DNA of 64,000 bases, from the NCBI RefSeq assembly GCF_030145145.1, contig NZ_JAQYWD010000013.1:1-64000 (forward strand). The letters run 5' to 3'. A model generated the notes under the pieces. It did no database searches. It was not told the origin of the DNA and saw only the letters and a program-made list of their open reading frames with translations. This stretch comes from Desulfobacula sp. (GTDB taxonomy: Bacteria > Desulfobacterota > Desulfobacteria > Desulfobacterales > Desulfobacteraceae). Made by a program: the position numbers and the translations under genes. Of the stretch, positions 1 through 6,150 are shown one piece after another (position 1 is the stretch's first letter; every line of letters starts with the position of its first letter).

Positions 1-48
1 CCACGACCCGGGCTAACACCTCCATTTATAAATGAATTTTAGTGTCGG
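1..48 (+). other. possible 3' end of an open frame entering the window
   Basis: Frame 1 is open from the first base and reads PRPGLTPPFINEF before a TAG stop at 46-48. It lies directly left of a tandem repeat that resembles an IS21-type element end, so it could be the last residues of a transposition gene. Too little is visible to identify it. Confidence 0.15.
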
Positions 49-63
49 GGTTTTATCACGATT

Positions 64-109
64 AACCGGACAAGTTAATTGTCGTCAACCGGACAGGATA
101 ATTGTCGCA
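64..109. repeat. 23-bp imperfect tandem repeat, IS21-end-like
   Basis: Two adjacent 23-bp units (64-86 and 87-109) each begin AACCGGACA and contain TAATTGTCG; they match at 19 of 23 positions. Multiple short direct repeats at the termini are characteristic of IS21-family elements, so this may be the right end of an element lying mostly outside the window. No transposase is visible to confirm it. Confidence 0.35.
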
Positions 110-446
110 CAATATCGCAATGACCATAAGACGTTCAGAGTATCAATGATACCAGTTCAATTCTTGATAAGCTTTTTAACAATCTGACAGATCAAGCCGA
201 AAAAGTTTATAGGGTTTACCTCTGGCTATTAAGCACGGTATCCTGGAACCAAAAAAACTCCGGACTTTCCCTGTCAGTACACACTTCATTTAAAATTATT
301 CAAACCACAGCATAATAAAACCCGCTGCATAACTTGTATTGACCGGAACCGGACTTTATCAGAATTATCGTCTCCAATAGTTTTTGTGACCTGGAGGATT
401 TGGGAATTTGAAAGGGTACCGTTTGATGGTATTTCAGGTCCGTATA
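110..446. other. stretch without a supported gene
   Basis: No reading frame here has a convincing start, ribosome binding site or recognisable product. On the minus strand this is the sequence downstream of the Shedu cassette's attC-like site, so it may be the remains of the next cassette in the array. Confidence 0.4.
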
Positions 447-509
447 GTTTAACGTGCTGCTGTGAGGCGAGCAACCGTTTCGCGCGGCCTTAACAGCAAA
501 AGGTTATGT
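447..509 (-). repeat. attC-like recombination site 3' of the Shedu gene
   Basis: Read on the minus strand, the 63-bp segment runs from ACATAAC (RYYYAAC-type box, one mismatch) to GTTAAAC (perfect GTTRRRY box). The two arms can pair imperfectly: CTTTTGCTGTTAAGGC on one side against the complement of GTGCTGCTGTGAGGC on the other. The TAA stop of the upstream gene lies inside the first box, which is the usual arrangement in integron gene cassettes. No integron integrase is in the window. Confidence 0.6.
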
Positions 510-1688
510 TTTTTTATTTTCCCATTTTAAATTAAACAATGTTGCTAATGTTTCTGCTTTTTTGAAAATTTCATCAAATGTTACTACTTCCACATCTTTC
601 AGGCTTGTTCTAAAAAGCTCAAAGGATTTTCTCTTTTTTTCCGTATCTAATTCACGCGAAGCATTTCCAACTATAACCACACATCGAGGGTTAAAAACAT
701 CTATTTTATGATCTGTACCATTTGTTATTTCTTTTATGTTTTTTGACAACTCTCTTCTATAGTCTAGTACCTGAACGATTGAACCTGAAAGATCGTTTGA
801 GGGCTTATGCACACCTCTACGATACCTTGTGCCAACAAGTTTTGTCATAGGTGTTTTAATTTCAACCAGAATTGCATCATTTGATGATTCATTTGTATAT
901 AAATAATCTACGAACTTTGCATTTTGTCGGTCAACATTCATGCCACCCACATAAGCTTTATCTTTAATGAAAATTACTGGCACTGAAAATAATTGTGATA
1001 ATACGTAAGGATTTTCGTTGAATACGACTTGCCAGAACTCCTCATTAGAATTTTCTTTGTTCGCGTGCCATTTTTTGATCACATTAATTATTCTACGGGC
1101 TGAGTGACCCATCCATACAACTTCTTCAAGATTGTCCTTAAAAACACACATTGACCTACAACGCTCTGCTGAAGCCATCGCCCAGGCGGCTTTCATGGGG
1201 TCATTTTGCTCTATTGCTTTTTCAGCTATGGAGTTATACATACCAAAAAGAAGAGCCCACCATTCCAAAGTGTTTTGGTTTTCTTTTAATATTTTGAAAA
1301 TATCTTCCGAGTGATCGGGATTATCAATATCAAAATCTTCAATTAATCTCGATTCCTTAAGAATCGAGTTACAGTACTTATCGTTTTCTTTTAGCCGTGA
1401 GAAAAACTTCTCAGGTTCTTTTTCCAATTGGCCTATGAAGATAAGCTTCGAAAACCACGCCAGGCCATACTTTGTTAAAACTGCGTTACTTTTTAATGGA
1501 TTGGCTGACAAATTTATGAAACCTTTTGGAATTGTGAATTTATCACCTTTCTCAACTTTTATTCCATGGCCATTTTCACTGCGCTCTCTTAAGTTGATTT
1601 TCCGTCCACATTTGGAACAAGTTCTTATCACGTATGGTGTAGATAAATCGCTTATATCTATTAAATAATTACATTTATCGCATGACAT
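504..1688 (-). CDS. sduA: Shedu (SduA-like) anti-phage nuclease with N-terminal zinc ribbon
   Basis: 394 residues. The C-terminal part (about 215-385) matches the Shedu/DUF4263 layout: an entry helix FWQVVFNENPYVLSQLF, a core acidic-lysine motif ending VEIKTP (the PD-(D/E)XK-like E-x-K), then a helix with SGSIVQVLDYR and a strand RCVVIVGNA. Shedu proteins are single-gene anti-phage systems that act as DNA nucleases. Residues 3-28 carry two CxxC pairs (CDKC and CSKC), suggesting a zinc ribbon that could serve as the sensor. The middle (about 60-210) is helical and unrecognised. The gene lies in an apparent integron cassette between attC-like sites, and its stop codon falls within the downstream site. 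Family identification is by motif recognition only. Confidence 0.75.
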   Translation of the reverse strand: MSCDKCNYLIDISDLSTPYVIRTCSKCGRKINLRERSENGHGIKVEKGDKFTIPKGFINLSANPLKSNAVLTKYGLAWFSKLIFIGQLEKEPEKFFSRLKENDKYCNSILKESRLIEDFDIDNPDHSEDIFKILKENQNTLEWWALLFGMYNSIAEKAIEQNDPMKAAWAMASAERCRSMCVFKDNLEEVVWMGHSARRIINVIKKWHANKENSNEEFWQVVFNENPYVLSQLFSVPVIFIKDKAYVGGMNVDRQNAKFVDYLYTNESSNDAILVEIKTPMTKLVGTRYRRGVHKPSNDLSGSIVQVLDYRRELSKNIKEITNGTDHKIDVFNPRCVVIVGNASRELDTEKKRKSFELFRTSLKDVEVVTFDEIFKKAETLATLFNLKWENKKT

Positions 1689-1753
1689 TCTGTTTGTTCC
1701 TTATCAGCTCAATTCTAATCCATTCGTCCAACTCATATCTTCATATTTTCAAA

Positions 1754-1811
1754 ACATAACCGCTAATCAGCCGCGCGGTTTTTTGTGTCGGCTACATTAG
1801 CCATGTTATTT
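1754..1811 (-). repeat. attC-like recombination site between two cassettes
   Basis: A 58-bp imperfect palindrome. The plus-strand arm ACATAACCGCTAATCAGCCG (1754-1773) pairs with CGGCTACATTAGCCATGTTA (1789-1808), separated by a short GC/T-rich spacer. It lies 10 bp past the stop of the upstream minus-strand gene and before the Shedu gene. The outer boxes are imperfect (GTTATGT and AAATAAC on the minus strand). Confidence 0.55.
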
Positions 1812-1821
1812 TTTTACGATA

Positions 1822-2397
1822 TCATTTCCATGGTTTAATAATCCGTCTGTCCTCGAATAATATGTCTCTGTATTCAGATCTTATTCTTGCATCGACTGCG
1901 ACGATGCCTTTGTCTTCAGGTTTAAAATTGCCAACACCAAATGAATGCCAATAGTCTGTCCATGTTGAGTTATCATAGATAGGATTTAATATGGAAGAAT
2001 GAGAAGTTATTATCCGGCTATCATTATATCTCTTTAATTCTGTTTCAATAATTATTGATCTACCACACATCCCCTTAATCCTAATATCAAATGGGATATA
2101 CAGATACTGTCTTCCATCAAAAAAACCTTTCTTTTTCCACTCCCATTTGTAACGCCCTGGCGTGAATAGCGCATGCCCAATTTCATTGGTAGATCTATTA
2201 ATTGTAAAATCACAGGCATTTGTGAATTGGTTATGGATTCTATGACAGTTGCTGCATTCAATATAATTCGATTGGATATTACCAATTCGGCGGGTGTCTT
2301 TTTGTCCACAGCTAAAACACTTAGTAATTGTATCCAAAATTGACCCAACTCCCCATCCTACAACTCCATTCAAGAACATTGAGAAAATATCAATCAT
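1822..2397 (-). CDS. unknown zinc-ribbon cassette protein
   Basis: 191 residues, no family recognised. Two CxxC pairs at about residues 27-30 (CFSC) and 48-51 (CSNC) suggest a zinc ribbon in the N-terminal quarter, after a hydrophobic start with a GxxxG-rich stretch (VVGWGVGSIL). The remainder is rich in charged and aromatic residues (KWEWKKKGF, WTDYWHSFG) with no visible catalytic motif. A GGTTATGTTTT sequence lies 11 bp upstream of its start, and the same sequence lies upstream of the neighbouring Shedu gene; both belong to attC-like sites. Position inside a cassette run next to an anti-phage gene makes a defence-related role possible but unproven. Confidence 0.55.
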   Translation of the reverse strand: MIDIFSMFLNGVVGWGVGSILDTITKCFSCGQKDTRRIGNIQSNYIECSNCHRIHNQFTNACDFTINRSTNEIGHALFTPGRYKWEWKKKGFFDGRQYLYIPFDIRIKGMCGRSIIIETELKRYNDSRIITSHSSILNPIYDNSTWTDYWHSFGVGNFKPEDKGIVAVDARIRSEYRDILFEDRRIIKPWK

Positions 2398-2411
2398 TAT
2401 TCATTCCTAAA

Positions 2412-2465
2412 ACATAACCAGTGATTTATGCAGATCTGAATATCATGCAATTTACAATGTTATCC
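2412..2465 (-). repeat. degenerate attC-like site
   Basis: Plus-strand ACATAACC at 2412-2419 is identical to the box at 1754. A partly complementary arm (ATTTATGCA against TGCAATTTAC) lies 3' of it, closing with GTTATCC at 2459. Pairing is weaker than in the two sites to the left, so this is a tentative third member of the set. Confidence 0.35.
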
Positions 2466-2748
2466 GATATGCACCGATAAAAAAATTTGGTTCATAAATC
2501 AGTATCAGTGTTTCAAATTTGAGTAAAGAGCTATTTGACCAATCGCAATCAAATGAACAAAGCTTGAAGAATTCCCCGTCAACAATATTTTCAGAATCTA
2601 TGACTGAGATGGTTCCCAAAGCCAGTACGGAAGGAGAGGCCACCTCACCTTCCAGCAATCCAATCCGGGAAGAATAAAAATGGAAACCTAAGGGTTTACC
2701 CGGATTTACAGGAATGGTATGGGGTGGTATGAGATCAACCCAGATCAA
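2452..2748 (-). CDS. possible cassette ORF, unknown product
   Basis: 98 residues, unrecognised, soluble-looking with a hydrophobic C-terminus. Its TAA stop (2452-2454) falls beside the box of the attC-like site, as expected of a cassette gene. Against it: the first ~35 codons are antisense to an ~80-bp dispersed DNA repeat whose frame is not kept open in the other two copies, and no good ribosome binding site is seen. It could be spurious. Confidence 0.25.
   Translation of the reverse strand: MIWVDLIPPHTIPVNPGKPLGFHFYSSRIGLLEGEVASPSVLALGTISVIDSENIVDGEFFKLCSFDCDWSNSSLLKFETLILIYEPNFFIGAYRITL
2652..2731 (+). repeat. dispersed ~80-bp repeat, copy A
   Basis: First of three copies (also near 4211 and 5580) sharing CCAGCAATCCAA, GAAGAATAAAAATG, TTACCCG, ATTTACAG and GGTGGTATG in the same order. 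This copy contains a perfect AATCCGGG/CCCGGATT inverted pair. It lies just upstream of the NERD-domain gene. The copies do not preserve a common reading frame, so they look like DNA elements rather than gene fragments. Confidence 0.7.
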
Positions 2749-2814
2749 AAAAATTTGAATGATTATTGAATTGTACTTTCGGGGGTTAATTATATTGATT
2801 AAGAGAAATTTAAA

Positions 2815-3720
2815 ATGTCTTTAAAAGAAATGATTTTCAGTCTAATGCCAGCGTGGATCTTCCTATTTTCATGTTTTGTTCCAGTGCTATTGATTTTTTA
2901 TATTTTCAAACATCAAACCAGAAAAAAGAAATCACCTCTGACTATAGATTTATTAAGAAGCCCGGGAGAATCATTAAGAATTCAGATCGATAAAAGTACC
3001 AATGACATCTTAGAAAACTTTTTTTTCCTATGCATTTTTCCTATTATTCTATATTCAGTCAGCATTACACAATATTCATTTTCCCACTGGAAACCGGGAA
3101 TAACCTATTTCATTCTTATGGGTTTGATAATTACCGGCGGTTTGCTTTATTTTGGAAAAAAATTGTATAAACTATTCAAACAACGTAACCATTTACGCAT
3201 AGGATATGAATGTGAAGTTGCCATAGGCCAAAGCCTTCAGAAACTTGCAAAATATGGTTTCAACACATTTCATGATTTCCCAGCACAAAAAAATTTTAAT
3301 ATTGATCATATTGCTGTTGGGCCTCAAGGAATTTTTGCAGTTGAAACTAAAGGCAGAGCTAAATTAAAAAAAGCAGAAAATAACAATTGGAAATTATTAT
3401 TTGATGGGGAAAGACTACGTTTCCCTGGGTGGACAGAAACCGAACCTGTTTCTCAAACAACCCGGCAGGCAAAATGGCTTCAAAATTGGATAAAACAAGC
3501 AACCGGAGATCAACATTATGTGACACCAGTTTTAGCTATTCCAGGATGGTTTATAGATTTCCCCCCCAAACCAAGTGAACTAAAGATCTGCAATGGGAAA
3601 AGTTTTGATTTCCTCACAAAAAACAGAGCTGTATTAACCGAAAAGCAGATAGCGGTTATTTCATTTCAGATTGAAAAAATGTGCAGAAACATTGAATGTA
3701 AATCGTACAATAAAAAATAG
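2815..3720 (+). CDS. membrane-anchored NERD-domain protein
   Basis: 301 residues. Two or three transmembrane segments occupy the first 120 residues (about 12-30, 66-84, 98-114). A NERD (nuclease-related) domain follows from about 130, with the recognisable core FNIDHIAVGPQGIFAVETKG: the Asp in IDH and the E-x-K in VETKG correspond to the restriction-endonuclease-like catalytic pattern. NERD domains are fused to membrane segments in many bacteria and are suspected to act on nucleic acid. The next gene starts 10 bp downstream, so the two are probably co-transcribed. Proximity to the Shedu cassette suggests a defence context but does not prove it. Confidence 0.75.
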   Translation: MSLKEMIFSLMPAWIFLFSCFVPVLLIFYIFKHQTRKKKSPLTIDLLRSPGESLRIQIDKSTNDILENFFFLCIFPIILYSVSITQYSFSHWKPGITYFILMGLIITGGLLYFGKKLYKLFKQRNHLRIGYECEVAIGQSLQKLAKYGFNTFHDFPAQKNFNIDHIAVGPQGIFAVETKGRAKLKKAENNNWKLLFDGERLRFPGWTETEPVSQTTRQAKWLQNWIKQATGDQHYVTPVLAIPGWFIDFPPKPSELKICNGKSFDFLTKNRAVLTEKQIAVISFQIEKMCRNIECKSYNKK

Positions 3721-3730
3721 GATGTAATAT

Positions 3731-4096
3731 ATGAGAAAGAAGACTATGTTTTTTATGATTATTGGGATCTTTTTTATGAGTAATCTGCTTGTTGGTTGTG
3801 CTACAACAGCTCAGACTCAATTTTACCGCCCCGTCAATTATGCTGGAGATCCTTACCAAATTTCTGGAAAATTTGACCCAATGAAAGGTTGGAATGGTGT
3901 TGTGAAAATTTATATTAATAGAATAGAGGTTATTAACAAACCTCTTCCTGTTTTTACGAATTCTACTGACGCTTCGGGAGTATTCGAAGATAAAAAAGTA
4001 TCAACTACCATCACAAGAATAAAAACCTTTTTGTCATCCTATATTCGCGCTGACGTATTTATTGGATCAGAAAGAGCTGCATCTCTTACATTTTAG
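3731..4096 (+). CDS. small putative lipoprotein
   Basis: 121 residues with a type II signal peptide: hydrophobic segment MFFMIIGIFFMSNLLVGC with a lipobox LVGC, so the mature protein starts at Cys23. The remaining ~98 residues are predicted beta-rich and match no family I can name. It follows the NERD gene by 10 bp. Likely lipid-anchored in the outer or inner membrane. Confidence 0.6.
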   Translation: MRKKTMFFMIIGIFFMSNLLVGCATTAQTQFYRPVNYAGDPYQISGKFDPMKGWNGVVKIYINRIEVINKPLPVFTNSTDASGVFEDKKVSTTITRIKTFLSSYIRADVFIGSERAASLTF

Positions 4097-4210
4097 AATC
4101 AAAAGCTAACAACATAAACGGATAATCAAAGATTTAATTAAATATATGAAAGGTTATCGCCACCATGTTGCCAATATTTCCAATATCCGATCCGGCTCGC
4201 GGTATTTGAC

Positions 4211-4287
4211 AGCAATCCAACCAGAGAAGAATAAAAATGGAAGCTAAGAGTTTACCCGATTTACAGATTGGATTTGGAGTGGTATGG
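4211..4287 (+). repeat. dispersed ~80-bp repeat, copy B
   Basis: Same order of blocks as copies A and C. It is followed after ~30 bp by GGAGTTTTGATCGGTAAAGG (4319-4338), a second shared block that also follows copy C and recurs alone at about 5100. It sits directly upstream of the secreted-protein gene at 4362. Confidence 0.7.
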
Positions 4288-4361
4288 GAAAAGAGAAAGT
4301 ATGTTCTTTTTGTTTGGGGGAGTTTTGATCGGTAAAGGAAAGAAAAAGGAGAACGATCATA

Positions 4362-5051
4362 ATGAAAAAGACAATAATTATATTTACTATGCTATTAATA
4401 GCCCCATCCATTTCATATGCGGTAAACATAAACGACCTTCCAGGTGATTATACTTTAACCAGTTTAAAAGTAACCGGTGGTGGTTTAACTTTCCAACCCA
4501 CATCTTTTTCGGGTAGGGCTTCCATGACAGAGAAAGGTTTTGTGATGGATGCGTATATTACTAACATAGACGGTAACGGTGTTAATCTAAACTCCTGTGG
4601 ATTCTACACTTTAGGTACAGATGGACTGACAATTAATATTTCATTAAGGGGTGGGGATTCCGGTACAGTTACCGTGTCATACTCAAACGAGAACCTTTTG
4701 GTTAAAGAGTATGAATATGTGAATAACATTCAATATTTGACTGAGTATACTTTCAAAAAAGATAAATCGTATTACACATCGACAGGATACACCCAAGCCC
4801 AACTTGACCTTGCGGTTTCAAATGCTGTAGAAGCTAAAAACACTGTTATTGCTCAAAAAGATGCTCAGATAGCATCTATGTACACACAGACCCAACTTGA
4901 CCAGGTTGTTTCCAATGCTATGGCAGCTAAAGATGAGATTATATTACAAAAAAACAAAACGATTTCTCAGCTTACCGATATGGACGGTGATAATGTCACT
5001 GATATGATAGATATAATGCTTGGGCTGCAGGTTTTATCTGGAAAGCGATAA
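4362..5051 (+). CDS. secreted protein with coiled repeats and dockerin-like C-terminus
   Basis: 229 residues. A Sec signal peptide (about 1-20, cleavage near SYA-V) precedes a beta-rich domain (about 25-130). Two tandem ~37-residue units follow, each beginning YTQAQLD or YTQTQLD and containing AVSNAVEAK or VVSNAMAAK; these look helical. The C-terminus DMDGDNVTDMIDIMLGLQVL resembles a single dockerin/EF-hand-like calcium loop, a tail common in secreted proteins of sulfate reducers. RBS AAAAGGAG lies upstream of the ATG. Function unknown. Confidence 0.6.
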   Translation: MKKTIIIFTMLLIAPSISYAVNINDLPGDYTLTSLKVTGGGLTFQPTSFSGRASMTEKGFVMDAYITNIDGNGVNLNSCGFYTLGTDGLTINISLRGGDSGTVTVSYSNENLLVKEYEYVNNIQYLTEYTFKKDKSYYTSTGYTQAQLDLAVSNAVEAKNTVIAQKDAQIASMYTQTQLDQVVSNAMAAKDEIILQKNKTISQLTDMDGDNVTDMIDIMLGLQVLSGKR

Positions 5052-5082
5052 AACAACTGCAATGTTTTGTGTGAGCAGCGAC

Positions 5083-5145
5083 TTCCAGACGGGATGTGGC
5101 GGAGTTTTAATGGGTAGGATTGGTTAGCTCAACAATTAAATGAAT
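5083..5145 (+). repeat. partial repeat unit (GGAGTTTTAAT block)
   Basis: Contains GGAGTTTTAATGGGTAGGAT (5101-5120) followed by CAATTAAATGAATC. This matches the 3' part of the unit that follows copy C (GGAGTTTTGATCTGTAGGAT then GATTTGAATGAAC at 5680-5722). It lacks the ~80-bp 5' part. A further GGAGTTTTAATC lies at 5559-5570. Confidence 0.5.
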
Positions 5146-5183
5146 CAAAAAACAAATCACTATTCTTATGGAGCTATTCCGTT

Positions 5184-5555
5184 ATGAAACATAAGAAAAT
5201 GTCCGATATTTTGAAAGAAATGGCCTTAACGGTTTTAAAAGAACCATACGCTATACCATCAAGTGAGGCTGCACATGCCGCCTTACTCCTTTCACATGCT
5301 GCCTGGAACAGGTCAATAGGTCAAATATTCCATGATAAAGATTGCCAACCCATTCTTCAAGAATTTGAAAAATCAAGACCGGGATTCTGGTCAGAGCTAA
5401 AAACCAAAGATTGGAAATCGCTTGTTGATGATCTAATGAACTATAAAAAACAGCACTTTTCTCATGACAAACGTATAGTTGTTGTATGTGGAATGAGAGA
5501 TCACAATGTGCACGTTGAATGGAAAGAAACGAAAAAAGAAAGGCTAATAGATTAG
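5184..5555 (+). CDS. unknown small protein between repeat units
   Basis: 123 residues, no signal peptide or membrane segment, mostly helical by composition. The first half (SSEAAHAALLLSHAAWNRSIG) looks like a helix-rich domain; the end is lysine-rich (HVEWKETKKERLID). No family recognised. It is bracketed by shared repeat blocks at 5101 and 5559, as if it were an independently exchanged module. Confidence 0.5.
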   Translation: MKHKKMSDILKEMALTVLKEPYAIPSSEAAHAALLLSHAAWNRSIGQIFHDKDCQPILQEFEKSRPGFWSELKTKDWKSLVDDLMNYKKQHFSHDKRIVVVCGMRDHNVHVEWKETKKERLID

Positions 5556-5579
5556 CAGGGAGTTTTAATCCCCCAGTCT

Positions 5580-5660
5580 CCAGCAATCCAACCCGGGAAG
5601 AATAAAAATGAAAAAATTAGGAGGTTACCCGATTTACAGGTTGGGTTTGTGGTGGTATGG
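5580..5660 (+). repeat. dispersed ~80-bp repeat, copy C
   Basis: Third copy, beginning CCAGCAATCCAACCCGGGAAG and ending GTGGTGGTATGG, followed at 5680 by GGAGTTTTGATCTGTAGGAT. Within it ATCCAAC and GTTGGGT are 51 bp apart and fit the RYYYAAC/GTTRRRY boxes, but the inner arms do not pair well and the other copies do not keep both boxes. Confidence 0.7.
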
Positions 5661-5722
5661 AAATAGACGAAGCTGATCAGGAGTTTTGATCTGTAGGATT
5701 GACGATTCAAAGATTTGAATGA

Positions 5723-5930
5723 ACTTAATATTTTAAAAGGATCTCGATATCCAATAAAAGAATAAAAAAATATTCGCTTGATTATGCTTCCGCAATATAT
5801 TAGAATCGTAACCGTTGGAATATAAAGACATCCCTTCATGTTCTTGCTGTCCTTCTTCCCAAAATGTTTAGCAACATAGATACGACTATTTCCTAAATCT
5901 TATCCAATTCATATTATAGTTGATCAGATA
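5723..5930. other. AT-rich leader region without a gene
   Basis: No supported gene. It probably contains the promoter for the riboswitch transcript immediately downstream, but no clear -35/-10 pair could be chosen. Confidence 0.3.
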
Positions 5931-6002
5931 GTTAAAGCCAAACCATCCGTAACGATGGGACGAATAATACGGAGTCTTGGAGACAAGACAGCCGGGTTGC
6001 TC
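5931..6002 (+). ncRNA. GEMM-I type cyclic-dinucleotide riboswitch
   Basis: The GEMM-I signature is visible in order: AAAGCCAAACC; a P2 hairpin CCATC..GATGG capped by a GTAA (GNRA) loop; the GGGACG junction; a P3 hairpin GTCTTG/CAAGAC with a GAGA loop; and the 3' strand GCCGGGTTGC. This class binds c-di-GMP, and a variant in Geobacter and relatives binds 3',3'-cGAMP. I could not assign the ligand because the position that distinguishes them is ambiguous in an unaided alignment. The 3' strand is shared with a terminator hairpin, giving a transcription-termination switch ahead of the secreted protein at 6151. Confidence 0.8.
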
Positions 6003-6025
6003 ATATTAAGAGCAACCGTTTTTTT
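5995..6025 (+). terminator. riboswitch-controlled intrinsic terminator
   Basis: Perfect 8-bp stem GGTTGCTC/GAGCAACC (5995-6002, 6010-6017) with a 7-nt loop, then G and seven Ts. The 5' arm GGTTGC is also the closing strand of the riboswitch aptamer, so folding of the aptamer and of the terminator are mutually exclusive. Confidence 0.85.
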
Positions 6026-6049
6026 GAATTTAAGAAGAAGAGAAAGGAG

Positions 6050-6088
6050 ATGATGCCTATGATTGTTCAAATTTACAACCATATCTAA
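6050..6088 (+). CDS. possible 12-codon leader ORF
   Basis: ATG at 6050 (or 6053, 6059) after AGAAAGGAG encodes MMPMIVQIYNHI and ends at TAA 6086-6088. It lies between the riboswitch terminator and the main gene. A short translated ORF here may be accidental. Confidence 0.25.
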   Translation: MMPMIVQIYNHI

Positions 6089-6150
6089 AAAGAACGTTTC
6101 AATCCAGAGAATTAACTGACCAGTTTAAATTAATAATAAGGAGGTATTAT

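Noticed and set aside
286-474. 62-codon minus-strand frame starting inside the attC-like site
   Set aside because: No ribosome binding site, start lies within the recombination-site arm, and the product looks random.
5580-5660. attC site at repeat copy C (ATCCAAC and GTTGGGT boxes)
   Set aside because: Boxes fit, but inner arms do not pair and the two other copies lack one or both boxes, so the match may be chance.
5552-5839. 95-codon minus-strand frame across repeat copy C
   Set aside because: Overlaps the end of a plus-strand gene and a DNA repeat whose frame is not kept in other copies.
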